Part shown: positions 24,072 to 32,430 of the stretch, one piece after another | Layout: the number at the start of each line of letters is the position of its first letter | Numbering within the stretch: the stretch's first letter is position 1 | IMG/VR virus record: IMGVR_UViG_3300023284_002187 | Coordinates: 1 to 51,826 of that record | Strand: one strand, 5' to 3' | Source: a virus | DNA: 51,826 nucleotides | Translations under genes and position numbers: made by a program | The notes under the pieces: model-generated | Told to the model about the DNA's origin: nothing | Database searches by the model: none | What the model saw: only the letters and a program-made list of their open reading frames with translations

Positions 24072-24309
24072 TTTTTTTCTCCATTTTTCGATGGTTTTTT
24101 AGAGATCTTTTTCTGATTTTTCTCATCTGCTTTCGCAGTCGCTTTTTGCGTCTTTTTTGTGGATTGAGAGACGGCATAATCATTACGATGACACTAACGA
24201 TAATGACAGCCCACATGATATGTATTTCTATCGACATGGCGGTGATCTTTGCAACCAGATCTATCCATAACACTTTGGATCTCTGCAACAGATCTGTGAC
24301 TATTCCCAT
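24061..24309 (-). CDS. Possible holin: one membrane span and a basic tail
   Basis: 82 residues. One hydrophobic helix (IHIMWAVIIVSVIVMIM, about residues 29-45) is followed by a tail that is almost entirely Lys, Arg and Asn (RRKKRLRKQMRKIRKRSLK). A short membrane segment with a strongly positive C-terminus fits class III-like holins or a membrane-bound nucleic-acid binder. It is near the endolysin but separated from it by exported proteins. It shares one base with the next gene upstream. Confidence 0.55.
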   Translation of the reverse strand: MGIVTDLLQRSKVLWIDLVAKITAMSIEIHIMWAVIIVSVIVMIMPSLNPQKRRKKRLRKQMRKIRKRSLKNHRKMEKKNGR

Positions 24310-24674
24310 TACTTTAATATTACCCCAATAACAACGGGAATAGATGTCCCCGTTGATACGATAAATATCTTGGAAGACGACAATATTCTATTTGTAGCGT
24401 TGAAACTATCTGACAAAGAAACACTAGCTCCCGGAACTATTTCAATCCCTTGTGTAGCGCCAGATGTTGTAACGTCTGAACCTCCTAAGAATATCGAAAC
24501 CACATTACTAGAAGGGTTTTGTATCACAAAATCAGCTGCAGTGATTATAGTAGGAGAAATTGTCTGCCTCACATTGGCCACCGCCAAAGTTGTAACCGAA
24601 GTTAAAAATCCAAGATCAATTGCGTTAGCAATTGAAAATGAAAATGTTAATAATAATATTAAGATGTATTTCAT
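24309..24674 (-). CDS. Sec-exported small beta protein
   Basis: 121 residues. Clear signal peptide (MKYILILLLTFSFSIANA, cleavage after Ala18). The mature part is beta-rich (TIITAADFVIQNPSSNVVSI, SLSDSFNATNRILSSSKIFI) and could be a small jelly-roll. Exported proteins are unusual among phage structural genes. It may sit in the periplasm or on the cell surface. Family not recognised. Confidence 0.65.
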   Translation of the reverse strand: MKYILILLLTFSFSIANAIDLGFLTSVTTLAVANVRQTISPTIITAADFVIQNPSSNVVSIFLGGSDVTTSGATQGIEIVPGASVSLSDSFNATNRILSSSKIFIVSTGTSIPVVIGVILK

Positions 24675-24688
24675 GTGTTTCTCCTTTT

Positions 24689-25489
24689 TTATTCTTCTAG
24701 AGTTAATAATATTACAAATGCACTACTAGCAAGTATTGATCCACTATTTGTAGCAGTTGCTCTTACAAGAACATTGGTAGGGTCTATGAAAAAATCATAT
24801 TGAAACTCTGCAACAGTGGTAAATCCCGGTGGTATGATGTTACCATTAGGTGGTGTAAGTAAAACGGTGGCTGATATTATTTTACTTATGTCACCTAATC
24901 CATGAGCAACATTTGTAGTCCAGCCCTCAACAGTTCCTCCCGTGCCAGTGAGTTTTGCCATTTTAATCGAGGGAGCGAGACTACCTAATTTAGTAAAATT
25001 AGTATTCTGAATATTGCCCGTGGAACTAATAACAAAGCGGGTAAGACCGTTTGTTCCCAAACTTAAATTAGCAGCTATTCTATTAAGAAAAAGAATATCT
25101 GAATTTGAACTTGAAGAGTTTCCAAGATACCAAAGCTGATTATTGGGATTTCCTGAACCATCCGAGTTATAGCCTGTAATAATAGCATTAGTATTAATGC
25201 TAGTACCTAGGGCTTGAATAATTAATTGTCCTGCCGGGCCGTCACCAACACTGCCAGGTGGATCTGCTTTTATATGGGATATCGATGAAGGAGATGCAGT
25301 ACCAATACCAACATTACCAGTAACTTTATCAAATACAAAACCAGAGTTTGCACCAAAAGATCCAGCATCATTAAAAACTACTTGTTTGTCTCCACCAACT
25401 CCGCTTGCCGGTCGTGCGGGTGCTGTTAAGTTGATCTCTGCAATTACAGCGCTAGAAAATAATAATAAAATTAAAACAAAAATTTTCAT
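24689..25489 (-). CDS. Sec-exported fibre-like protein (MAT-like)
   Basis: 266 residues. Signal peptide MKIFVLILLLFSSAVIA, probable cleavage before EINL. The body has VFNDAGSFGANSGFVFDKVT and GNVGIGTASPSS, the short repeats typical of trimeric phage fibres and of the mosaic adhesive trimer fibres of Bdellovibrio. The C-terminal part (PSIKMAKLTGTGGTVEGW, VAEFQYDFFIDPTNVLVRA) is a beta-rich tip. Phage fibres normally lack signal peptides, so this protein is probably displayed by the infected host cell or derives from a host adhesin. Confidence 0.7.
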   Translation of the reverse strand: MKIFVLILLLFSSAVIAEINLTAPARPASGVGGDKQVVFNDAGSFGANSGFVFDKVTGNVGIGTASPSSISHIKADPPGSVGDGPAGQLIIQALGTSINTNAIITGYNSDGSGNPNNQLWYLGNSSSSNSDILFLNRIAANLSLGTNGLTRFVISSTGNIQNTNFTKLGSLAPSIKMAKLTGTGGTVEGWTTNVAHGLGDISKIISATVLLTPPNGNIIPPGFTTVAEFQYDFFIDPTNVLVRATATNSGSILASSAFVILLTLEE

Positions 25490-25504
25490 TTCAAAACCTC
25501 CTTT

Positions 25505-25927
25505 TCACATTCTATCATAATTTGGCATTATAATAGCCACAATATCTCGTCTATAATTAAAAGGTCTCATTCTTACATATGCATTTTGAGCTGCCGCTGC
25601 TTCGGTCGAAGTTGTTTTTGAATTACCCCCACCAGCTTCTATTATTTGAAAAGTATCCAGCATCATACCCACATGACTAATTTTATCAAGTGCCTTGCCA
25701 TAAAAAGCTAAAGCTCCTAAGCCTTTTCTACTTGTCGTTGCCCACACAAAATCGTCATAAATGCCTTGTGCTGTGTTGTCATAATTTCTCGGAAGAACAC
25801 CGACACTCTGTAAAAGCTCAATAGCAAGACCTGAACAATCAAAACCCTCAATTGTATCATTACCAGCCCAACGATAAGGCAGACCCACTAGTTGCAATGC
25901 GTAATCCTTTAATAGTTCCAGTTGCAT
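25505..25927 (-). CDS. NlpC/P60-type endolysin
   Basis: 140 residues, GGAG nine bases before ATG 25927. The catalytic Cys31 is in YRWAGNDTIEGFDCSGLA and His85 in ISHVGMML; a third polar residue is probably in the following IIEAGGGN strand. NlpC/P60 enzymes cut peptide bonds in the peptidoglycan stem. There is no signal peptide, so release depends on a holin. Neighbouring small membrane proteins and the lipoprotein fit a lysis cassette. It is the size of a single catalytic domain, without a cell-wall-binding module. A tail-associated role is also possible. Confidence 0.85.
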   Translation of the reverse strand: MQLELLKDYALQLVGLPYRWAGNDTIEGFDCSGLAIELLQSVGVLPRNYDNTAQGIYDDFVWATTSRKGLGALAFYGKALDKISHVGMMLDTFQIIEAGGGNSKTTSTEAAAAQNAYVRMRPFNYRRDIVAIIMPNYDRM

Positions 25928-26281
25928 TTATGGTGTCTCCACAAAAGAGTTGAGATTGTTATCCATTCGTTTAAATATCTCCTCAAGACGTTTCACCTTA
26001 CAATCTTTATATCTGGCACAGACTGTTTCAATAAATTTTCTAATTTTACTATAACCTTCGGGATCAAAACTAATGCGACCAAGGCGCATATCAAGCCAAT
26101 CGGCCTCCGCAACCTTGCGATTAGGACCATCAATTGTAAATGCGCATTGAGCCCCTAGCTGAAGACGCGCACAAGCCTCAACATTAGGTGGCGGCGGAGT
26201 TCCACAACTACTTAATATTAAAACGAATGAGCTCAATAGAAGCTGCTGCCAACTCATCATCAAGTTTTTTAATTTCTGCAA
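25928..26281 (-). CDS. Outer-membrane lipoprotein, possible o-spanin
   Basis: 117 residues from TTG 26281 (AAGGGGG six bases upstream); ATG 26260 or 26257 are alternatives. The leader LLLSSFVLILSSC ends in a lipobox Cys, followed by GTPPPPNVEAC. Pro-rich small lipoproteins beside an endolysin are typical of outer-membrane spanins, but this one has a longer folded part with four further Cys residues (LQLGAQCAFTIDG, FIETVCARYKDC). Its start is inside the 26208-26579 gene, a nested layout often seen for Rz/Rz1 pairs. Confidence 0.65.
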   Translation of the reverse strand: MQKLKNLMMSWQQLLLSSFVLILSSCGTPPPPNVEACARLQLGAQCAFTIDGPNRKVAEADWLDMRLGRISFDPEGYSKIRKFIETVCARYKDCKVKRLEEIFKRMDNNLNSFVETP

Positions 26282-26579
26282 TTGATACCCCCTTACCAAG
26301 TCGATTGATTTTTGAAATTATAGCCTCCACTTTCATTCGATCAAATGTAGTGTCAGCGTAAATATAAAGCACATGAGCTCCGATTATTGTTTGATCTAAT
26401 ATTTGAATCACTAATTTGGTGACGAAAAAAGAAACAATTGTGCCGAGAGGACCCCAAGCGAGAAAGGGTAAACGAGAAAAAAGCCACCGCATGATATTGT
26501 CGGTGGCAAGTTCAATCAATTTTCTTTTTAAAACCCCTCCGGCATAATCCTTTAGGGCTGAATTATCCTTTTTCACCAT
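26208..26579 (-). CDS. Membrane-associated protein, possible holin or inner-membrane spanin
   Basis: 123 residues from ATG 26579, overlapping the previous gene by 17 bases. Residues about 30-75 are hydrophobic (MRWLFSRLPFLAWGPLGTIV and SFFVTKLVIQILDQTIIGAH), and the C-terminus is a charged helix (IAEIKKLDDELAAASIELIR). The RLPFLAWGP pattern recurs in small phage proteins near lysis genes. It overlaps the lipoprotein gene by 74 bases, so the pair may span the envelope. Confidence 0.6.
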   Translation of the reverse strand: MVKKDNSALKDYAGGVLKRKLIELATDNIMRWLFSRLPFLAWGPLGTIVSFFVTKLVIQILDQTIIGAHVLYIYADTTFDRMKVEAIISKINRLGKGVSIAEIKKLDDELAAASIELIRFNIK

Positions 26580-26790
26580 CCCACTTATCAATCCCTTCAA
26601 GGATTGCTTTTTCGGCGACGGGATAAAGTGGAGCAACCAAATTGTCGTAAGGTGTTTCGCTTATAACTGCACTTTCGGTAAGCCATTTAAAAGTCTCTTG
26701 TACAAGACCTTTTGCAGCTGTCTCGGCAACATCAATGCCTCTTGTTTTTAACTTATCAACTAAATCTGTCAAATCGTATGCTTTTTCCAT
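26563..26790 (-). CDS. Small conserved phage protein near lysis genes
   Basis: 75 residues with AGGAG ahead of ATG 26790. Helical and acidic (YDLTDLVDKLKTRGIDVAE, VQETFKWLTESAVISETPYD). I recall similar small proteins next to lysis genes in other phages, with no function assigned. Soluble; no membrane segment. Confidence 0.65.
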   Translation of the reverse strand: MEKAYDLTDLVDKLKTRGIDVAETAAKGLVQETFKWLTESAVISETPYDNLVAPLYPVAEKAILEGIDKWDGEKG

Positions 26791-26805
26791 TTGTGGTACT
26801 CTCCT

Positions 26806-27075
26806 TTATTTTGTTTTTAGTAAATATTTATGGATGTCTTTGACCATAATTTTAGTTTCTTTTATATCTTTTTTCAAATAATTAATCTCAACATAGACAG
26901 GTTTAAGGAGTAACTCAGAATATCGCTCATTTTTAAATTCTATTTTATCAATTCGCTCTTTATAATCAGTTTGAAAAGCTAAAAAAAGTGCAATAATCCC
27001 TCCACCGCCAATAACACTACCACCGAGTTTTGCCGCTTTAGTTGTAAGGCACCAAGAAAATATTTTTGCAAGCAT
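26806..27075 (-). CDS. Small membrane protein with coiled coil
   Basis: 89 residues. A Gly-rich membrane segment (GGSVIGGGGIIALFLAF, about residues 18-34) is followed by a charged coiled coil (KERIDKIEFKNERYSELL, YLKKDIKETKIMVKDIHKYL). This resembles XhlA-type or inner-membrane spanin proteins of lysis cassettes. The gene is preceded by an exported protein and followed by the conserved 75-residue protein. Confidence 0.6.
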   Translation of the reverse strand: MLAKIFSWCLTTKAAKLGGSVIGGGGIIALFLAFQTDYKERIDKIEFKNERYSELLLKPVYVEINYLKKDIKETKIMVKDIHKYLLKTK

Positions 27076-27090
27076 TTACAACTCCTCTGT

Positions 27091-27525
27091 TTACAAATCA
27101 GGTACGGCAACTTTGTTTCCCAAAATCTGTCTGACTAAAGCACCAAGGCAATCTTTTATTTGCTGTGGTGAGAGTGTGGGATTCTTAGAATCCTGCACGC
27201 ATTGTTGTAGACTTGTTTCTCTTGTACCTTTTGCCGTTTTCCTTAATCCTGCATCAGTTAATCTTTGTGCATCCTTAGTATCAGCAGTGGCTTGACCAGC
27301 GACATCGGGTACCATAAGACCAAACTCAATTTTCCAATGCCTAGCATCGTCAGGATCAAAACATGATTCGCCCGACACACTTTCACAATCTATTTGGTGT
27401 TTATATCCTGTCGTACCATTAGACGTTTCTGCCTTTACTAATCCAAAATCTGTTTCTGATAGCCAAAGAGGACTGGCATGACAATAAACACCTAAAAATA
27501 AAAGTGTAAAAATAATTTTTAACAC
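27091..27525 (-). CDS. Sec-exported protein of unknown function
   Basis: 144 residues. Signal peptide MLKIIFTLLFLGVYCHA, cleavage before SPLW. The mature protein has four Cys residues (QIDCESVSGESCFDPDD, LQQCVQDSKN, IKDCLGALV) that could form disulfides in the periplasm. The stretch ARHWKIEFGLMVPDV is beta-like. No family recognised. It lies between the large exported fibre-like protein and the lysis genes. Confidence 0.65.
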   Translation of the reverse strand: MLKIIFTLLFLGVYCHASPLWLSETDFGLVKAETSNGTTGYKHQIDCESVSGESCFDPDDARHWKIEFGLMVPDVAGQATADTKDAQRLTDAGLRKTAKGTRETSLQQCVQDSKNPTLSPQQIKDCLGALVRQILGNKVAVPDL

Positions 27526-27539
27526 AATAAAACTCCCTT

Positions 27540-28745
27540 TTAGAATTTGACACCTTTACAAACTACGTTTCTAGCTGAATTACTTGAAGCTCCTGTATCG
27601 TCAAGACAACCCGCTCTTATATTAGTTCCAGGACGAGCAACAATCCCAAAAGCTGGCGCTGCACAAGTGACATTACAATGTACTTTTGTAATATCTGCCC
27701 AGATACCAGCCTTTGGTGTGATATCGCAAAACCCAGCACCAAAAGTTGAAATTGAGGCAATCCAGTCTCCCAGTTCTGTCAATATTCCACATACAGCTGC
27801 GGGTTGATTAATTTCAACACTTTCAATTGTTATATTACTCGCACTACTTCGCACACGGTCTTGTAATTCAGTGAAAAATTGAGCTCCCGGTGTATTTTCT
27901 ATTACATCAACGTCCCAAGTGCCGGCAGTAGATTGATTTGATTTTAGTCTTGCAATCAATCTTATTGGTACATTGACTCGCCCTACTGTTGAAAAAATAT
28001 CGTCGTCATCGCTGCCAGCGGTAATCGCAGTTGTTGTCTGAACGCTAGACTCATCTTTAATTTCTGACGATACGGCAAACTCAGCCGAGCCCGACTCGTC
28101 CAATAAATAGACATAAATAAAAGCATCAACACCATCGGTGTGCCCAAGTGTCGCACCACTAGGGACAACAATAGTCAGCGCGCCAGTCGTTGATACAAGA
28201 TTATAAGCCCCATCGACGGCGATGAGATCCCTAAAAGCCACTGTAACCGGACTACCAGCACTTGGATTACTTGATCCATTAGCAATTTTTAAATCAATTG
28301 TGAGGGCACTGGATGTTACACTCGTTGCCACAGTTGCGTTTTCAATTTGGGATGGACTGTTTGCTGTTAGATCACTGATAGCACTAAAACCCACGCCATC
28401 ATTTGAAATCTCGATTTTTTGGGTACTATCGTTCCATCTAAATCTTGCATTACCCGAACCAGAGCCTTCGTCAAAAATAATCTGTTTATTTCCGGTCGTG
28501 CCATCTCCAATGGTAAAATCCTCAACATTCAATGAGCCGTTTTTACTCGATCCATCAATCACAAGTTTTTTATTGGATGCACCATCTAAAGTATCAAATT
28601 CGATAGTTTTATCTAAACCACTCGCACCCTTACCCATTTTGAGAGTATCTTGTCGAATTATCTCAGGAACTATCGCGTATGCCGTCACACAAATGCCTAA
28701 CAATAGACCAATTACGAACAGTTTTTTGTCAAAGAATCGTTTCAT
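27540..28745 (-). CDS. Sec-exported fibre-like protein
   Basis: 401 residues. Signal peptide (KLFVIGLLLGICVTAYA, ending near residue 24). The mature N-terminal third repeats fibre-type strands (KGASGLDKTIEFDTLDG, NKKLVIDGSSKNGSLNVED, NKQIIFDEGSGSGNARFRWN). The middle resembles phage tail-fibre shaft proteins (TIDLKIANGSSNPSAG, VDAFIYVYLLDESGSA), and the C-terminus has six or seven Cys, probably disulfide-linked outside the cytoplasm. Sits directly after the true tail fibre gene at 28755-29396. Probably a surface adhesin or exported fibre, not a virion part, although that cannot be excluded. Confidence 0.7.
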   Translation of the reverse strand: MKRFFDKKLFVIGLLLGICVTAYAIVPEIIRQDTLKMGKGASGLDKTIEFDTLDGASNKKLVIDGSSKNGSLNVEDFTIGDGTTGNKQIIFDEGSGSGNARFRWNDSTQKIEISNDGVGFSAISDLTANSPSQIENATVATSVTSSALTIDLKIANGSSNPSAGSPVTVAFRDLIAVDGAYNLVSTTGALTIVVPSGATLGHTDGVDAFIYVYLLDESGSAEFAVSSEIKDESSVQTTTAITAGSDDDDIFSTVGRVNVPIRLIARLKSNQSTAGTWDVDVIENTPGAQFFTELQDRVRSSASNITIESVEINQPAAVCGILTELGDWIASISTFGAGFCDITPKAGIWADITKVHCNVTCAAPAFGIVARPGTNIRAGCLDDTGASSNSARNVVCKGVKF

Positions 28746-28754
28746 ACATTCTCC

Positions 28755-29396
28755 CTACACAAGTACATTCATTGGTGAATTAATCACTAAAGTGTTATTT
28801 GCATTGTCTTCTAAATCCTGTGTATTGCCGGGTCCAAAAATTGGATTATCTAAATAAACATCTTCAGCCCCTGCCAGGATCTCGAGAGCAATATCTCCAG
28901 CTCCATCAAACTCAACTCCAGCCTTACCAAAACCACAATGCTTTAATCTGACACGATCTGCCGTAGCTGTAATTTGCATGCCAACAAAGCCTGCTCCTGC
29001 ACCGGCATCTTTGACAAACCGTTTTGAGTTTCTCATTTCAATTTCAATATCTGGCTTGGTAATACTGACTGTCGCTGTCAAAACAAGGTCACTTGTGATC
29101 ACAATTTTACTTCCCGCCACAGTTCCAGCATCATCATGAGCTGCCTGTAGAGCGGTAAAATTGCCCTTTAATGGGTCTGAATCTACGATGACAAGTAAAG
29201 ATGCTATTTGTGCATCTGTGACCTCTTCAAAATATTTTTGCCATTCATCTAATCGGAAAAATAGATGGTTCATAAATTCGAAAGGAGGCCTTTCAAGAGC
29301 TACCCATCCAAGTAATTTTTTTCCGGCTGATGGCTCCACTTGCTTCGCCGCATCACCATCTGTCCAATCGATATGAGAACTAGGTTTTATTGCCAT
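28755..29396 (-). CDS. Probable tail fibre/spike base protein
   Basis: 213 residues; GGAG before ATG 29396. N-terminal DWTDGDAAKQVEPSAGKKLLGW and FEFMNHLFFRLDEWQKYFEE is a common start of phage fibre proteins that dock on the baseplate. The rest (ATVSITKPDIEIEMRNSKRF, GMQITATADRVRLKHCGFG) looks like a right-handed beta-helix, as in pectate-lyase-like spikes. No signal peptide. It follows the baseplate genes directly. Confidence 0.7.
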   Translation of the reverse strand: MAIKPSSHIDWTDGDAAKQVEPSAGKKLLGWVALERPPFEFMNHLFFRLDEWQKYFEEVTDAQIASLLVIVDSDPLKGNFTALQAAHDDAGTVAGSKIVITSDLVLTATVSITKPDIEIEMRNSKRFVKDAGAGAGFVGMQITATADRVRLKHCGFGKAGVEFDGAGDIALEILAGAEDVYLDNPIFGPGNTQDLEDNANNTLVINSPMNVLV

Positions 29397-29409
29397 ATTT
29401 CAACTCCTA

Positions 29410-30096
29410 TCATAGTCCTACGAATGTCCCACCTGCAAGTGGGTCTTGTAGGGTGCCAAATCCTGCTGCACTGATATCATCTCCTGCAAATGCAAAGGGA
29501 ATCGTTTCTCGATGCAAAAATGCAAACTTACCACCAGTGGTCGGGGCTGCCAGAGAACTAAATCCAAGCCCAATTGGACCTGTGCCATCAAACGAAAATG
29601 GTTCATCAGGATCAAAACATATTATTGAATTAATTCTCACCCCGGCCATAGCTACTTTCTGCATATTGGTAAAAACAAAGTTTATTAAAGCAGGGTCTAT
29701 AGTACCGTCAGTTGAAAGCGAGACTTGACCAAATCCAAGATTTTGGTAATGAACCAATGAAGCCAATGTGATTAGTTTGATAGTCGATATAAGAGCGGCT
29801 GGCTCTCCTTTAGATATATTTTGGCCAATTTTAAATTGTAACAAAATTCTATAAAAAACATCGTCAAAACCTTCTCTCTCTTGGACAACAATCGTTCCGA
29901 ATTTGTCGAGCTGAACCCCTACAGTCTGTGTCAGATCTAAACGCTCATTGCGTAACTCAGAACCCACCTCTTCGAGATCCTGAATTTGTTTCACAAATGC
30001 ACGGATCATGCCTTCAATATTCTTTTTCGATTTATATTGCTCAATTCTGCGACTTAAAGCATCAACAATATGTGTGGTTATTTTAACTAAACTCAT
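29410..30096 (-). CDS. Baseplate wedge/fibre connector (DUF2612-like)
   Basis: 228 residues from ATG 30096, whose ATGA overlaps the stop of baseplate J. The central part TVGVQLDKFGTIVVQEREGF, DVFYRILLQFKIGQNISKGE is the signature of DUF2612-type proteins, which follow gpJ in many contractile phages, in the place of gpI. The C-terminal third is Gly/Phe-rich and may hold the fibre. It joins tail fibres to the baseplate. Confidence 0.75.
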   Translation of the reverse strand: MSLVKITTHIVDALSRRIEQYKSKKNIEGMIRAFVKQIQDLEEVGSELRNERLDLTQTVGVQLDKFGTIVVQEREGFDDVFYRILLQFKIGQNISKGEPAALISTIKLITLASLVHYQNLGFGQVSLSTDGTIDPALINFVFTNMQKVAMAGVRINSIICFDPDEPFSFDGTGPIGLGFSSLAAPTTGGKFAFLHRETIPFAFAGDDISAAGFGTLQDPLAGGTFVGL

Positions 30097-31595
30097 ACTG
30101 TAATCACCGTAATGCGTACAGTATCCCAAGTAGAGATCTCACGAGCCGCAATAGGTATATTGTCGTCCAGCGTTGGACTAGCAGCTTTACCCACTCTAAT
30201 AACGAAATCGGTTATTCCTAGAACATCTTGGAATGAACATGACAAATTCGGATCAGACCCAAATACTATGACGTCTTTATTGATACCAAGAGCATCACCA
30301 TAAGCTTTTATCGCATCTTCTACCTGAGTGGTTCCGTCTACTGGAAAGAAATCGGTATCCACAGTGAGATCAACTTCCACAAAGATATCTACTGTAGTTG
30401 GGCGCGAAAATTTAATTGTCTGATCAAATCCTTGATCATCGACGACGATTTTAGTGATATCTCCAACAAATCCTATACCACCACCGACGCTATCAAAAAT
30501 CTGTTGAGCAATGTCATCATCGGTACCACCTTCAACAACGATGTCAACTGAATGACCAGGACGGCCCTCAAGATCAGTAATATTTGTGTTATTAAAAAAC
30601 ACCACCACCGCCGTCACCGCATCAATAGCAATAAGATCTGCAAAAATGGCATTTGGAGTCGCTGCTCCAGCTTTTGCAACCTCATCACGGCGTCTAAGCT
30701 TCAGTTCAGGATCAGACTCAGCGTCAGTGCCAATCGCCGCATCGGCAGGATTCACCGTCGCCGTCCATCCAGCAATAGGTGTCTCGATTACTGACAAAGT
30801 GTCAATATTTGCCACAGTGGCTCCAGTAGTCTCCGCTTCTGCATTAACTTCACCCTGTGGAATGCCCTTAGTAGCCTCAACTGGTATTGCAGTTGTTGTA
30901 CCTCCATCTAGAGTATTGTCAGTAATAGTCACTAGTGGGACATCCCTTTTCCCAAGGCCGTCTGCGGTGTCTGTTTTGAATGTTAATACTAAGCCAGGCG
31001 TAATTGTAATCCCGCCAATCACATTGATGTTACCGACCCCGATCGTGGACAAGGCTTCAAGCGCTATTGTAACATCCGCAGGACTAGCATCAAAAGCGAT
31101 TAAAGTAGTTGCTTCACCACGAAAATTTATTCTAAACGATCCACTCGACGGAGTAGTGCTAAATGGTATATTTTGGATTTCATCTACTCCTGTGACCAAA
31201 GTGACATCCGCGAGAGTAGCAAAGCGATTAGCGGGAACACCTAAAACGGATACAACTGAACCTTGAAGAACTATTGTGCCAGCTGTGCCAAAGAGCAACT
31301 GTGCTGTTATTTGACTTTTTGTGGCCCCTTTCTTAATGGTCCCCGTTAGCGAGACGACATTAATTAAAGTAACTCCCTCGGCGCTTTCAGGATACTGCGA
31401 ATTATAAATATCCTCCATGTCTTCCCAGATTAGTGATTCACGTTCTGACATGATGCCGACCAATTGCCCAAGTAATTCCTCAGGCAACAAATTGATATTT
31501 TCACCGAGTTCTGCTTTTAAATCACCTTCTATCTCGACTTTAATATCTTCGAGTCTTTTTCTAACAAATCCCTCTGGTGTAATTCCGAAAGCCAT
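30093..31595 (-). CDS. Baseplate J-like protein
   Basis: 500 residues. N-terminal GITPEGFVRKRLEDIKVEIEG and ELLGQLVGIMSERESLIWED, and the later ATVNPADAAIGTDAESDPEL with LKLRRRDEVAKAG, are diagnostic of gpJ/gp47 baseplate proteins that build the wedge around the hub. An extra domain at about 135-250 (EIQNIPFSTTPSSGSFRI, LEALSTIGVGNINVIGGI) resembles one in the 21426-22088 protein and is not part of ordinary gpJ. It follows the gp46-like gene. Confidence 0.88.
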   Translation of the reverse strand: MAFGITPEGFVRKRLEDIKVEIEGDLKAELGENINLLPEELLGQLVGIMSERESLIWEDMEDIYNSQYPESAEGVTLINVVSLTGTIKKGATKSQITAQLLFGTAGTIVLQGSVVSVLGVPANRFATLADVTLVTGVDEIQNIPFSTTPSSGSFRINFRGEATTLIAFDASPADVTIALEALSTIGVGNINVIGGITITPGLVLTFKTDTADGLGKRDVPLVTITDNTLDGGTTTAIPVEATKGIPQGEVNAEAETTGATVANIDTLSVIETPIAGWTATVNPADAAIGTDAESDPELKLRRRDEVAKAGAATPNAIFADLIAIDAVTAVVVFFNNTNITDLEGRPGHSVDIVVEGGTDDDIAQQIFDSVGGGIGFVGDITKIVVDDQGFDQTIKFSRPTTVDIFVEVDLTVDTDFFPVDGTTQVEDAIKAYGDALGINKDVIVFGSDPNLSCSFQDVLGITDFVIRVGKAASPTLDDNIPIAAREISTWDTVRITVITV

Positions 31596-31605
31596 ATCTA
31601 TCTCC

Positions 31606-31962
31606 CTATGGAATTGTTACGGTCAAGTCGACGGGACCTGCATCTGTCAAAACTTTAAAATCTACTGTCATCAAACGCAAACCGGTATCTAATGATACAT
31701 CAAATCTTTGAAGTTCCAACACCGCTGGATCTGCTATTATCTCACGTTTTAAAACTGCATCGACCACAACTGGATTTGGAGATTTCACTAAAATTTGTTG
31801 AAAATAAGGAACACCCCTTGTTAGATCCAAAAACCACTCTCCAAGAAATAATTTGAGACGTTGAGAAATTCGCTGCGCTGTAGCCTCTGATCCACTAGTC
31901 AAAGTTGCATTGCCATCCGTAAGATCCATGTCGCCTGTTGAATCCAACTTGATTCCACTCAT
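31606..31962 (-). CDS. Baseplate gp46-like/gpW-like protein
   Basis: 118 residues. The pattern DLTDGNATLTSGSEATAQRI, LKLFLGEWFLDLTRGVPYFQ and LELQRFDVSLDTGLRLMTVD is typical of Mu gp46/gp25-type proteins, which link the baseplate wedge to the sheath and tube. Its length is normal. Coupled by a four-base overlap to the 31959-32210 gene. Confidence 0.82.
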   Translation of the reverse strand: MSGIKLDSTGDMDLTDGNATLTSGSEATAQRISQRLKLFLGEWFLDLTRGVPYFQQILVKSPNPVVVDAVLKREIIADPAVLELQRFDVSLDTGLRLMTVDFKVLTDAGPVDLTVTIP

Positions 31963-32210
31963 GATATTCCACCAGTTCCAGGCACAGCAGCTAAAGGCAA
32001 AGGCCCTCCAGGTGTACCAACACCAGTGACCCCTGTAACTGTCGTACTAATAAGGGCCTTAGTGGTCAATTGTGTCCGATCCTCACCTTTTATTGCTGCC
32101 CAAACAGTTTCTAATTGGATATCTGTTATATCAGAGCCGGCCACAATGCCGACTGCCTTAATGGCATCTGCCACGTCTTCTCCCCATATTGCTGCGCTAT
32201 CAAGTGCCAC
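31959..32210 (-). CDS. Small unknown protein between spike and gp46-like genes
   Basis: 83 residues. Helical first half (AAIWGEDVADAIKAVGIVAG, ITDIQLETVWAAIKGEDRTQ), then a Gly/Thr/Pro-rich end that may be a tip or flexible tail. Its place within the baseplate operon suggests a baseplate or spike-tip protein. It overlaps the 32200-32421 gene by 11 bases. Confidence 0.6.
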   Translation of the reverse strand: MALDSAAIWGEDVADAIKAVGIVAGSDITDIQLETVWAAIKGEDRTQLTTKALISTTVTGVTGVGTPGGPLPLAAVPGTGGIS

Positions 32211-32421
32211 GACGATCCTCCCAAATATTTAAAAAGCCTTTGAGATAATTGACGCATTTCATATGTCCTCTTGGATTGTAACTGCTGGCAAGCTTCCGTT
32301 TTTTCTCTGGGACATCTGATACAGTCTTGCGAATGATTGTAATTGCAGAAAATAGGGATGCTTTGGCCTGTTGCGGAGTCATGGTTTTGATCATCTTTTG
32401 GTCAGCCTGTTTTTGAGTCAT
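32200..32421 (-). CDS. Small basic helical protein in the baseplate operon
   Basis: 73 residues; AAGGAT ahead of ATG 32421. Helical and basic (MIKTMTPQQAKASLFSAITI, VPEKKRKLASSYNPRGHMKC). No known motif. The location between the spike and the gp46 gene suggests an assembly factor. Confidence 0.55.
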   Translation of the reverse strand: MTQKQADQKMIKTMTPQQAKASLFSAITIIRKTVSDVPEKKRKLASSYNPRGHMKCVNYLKGFLNIWEDRRGT

Positions 32422-32430
32422 TTCTATCCT

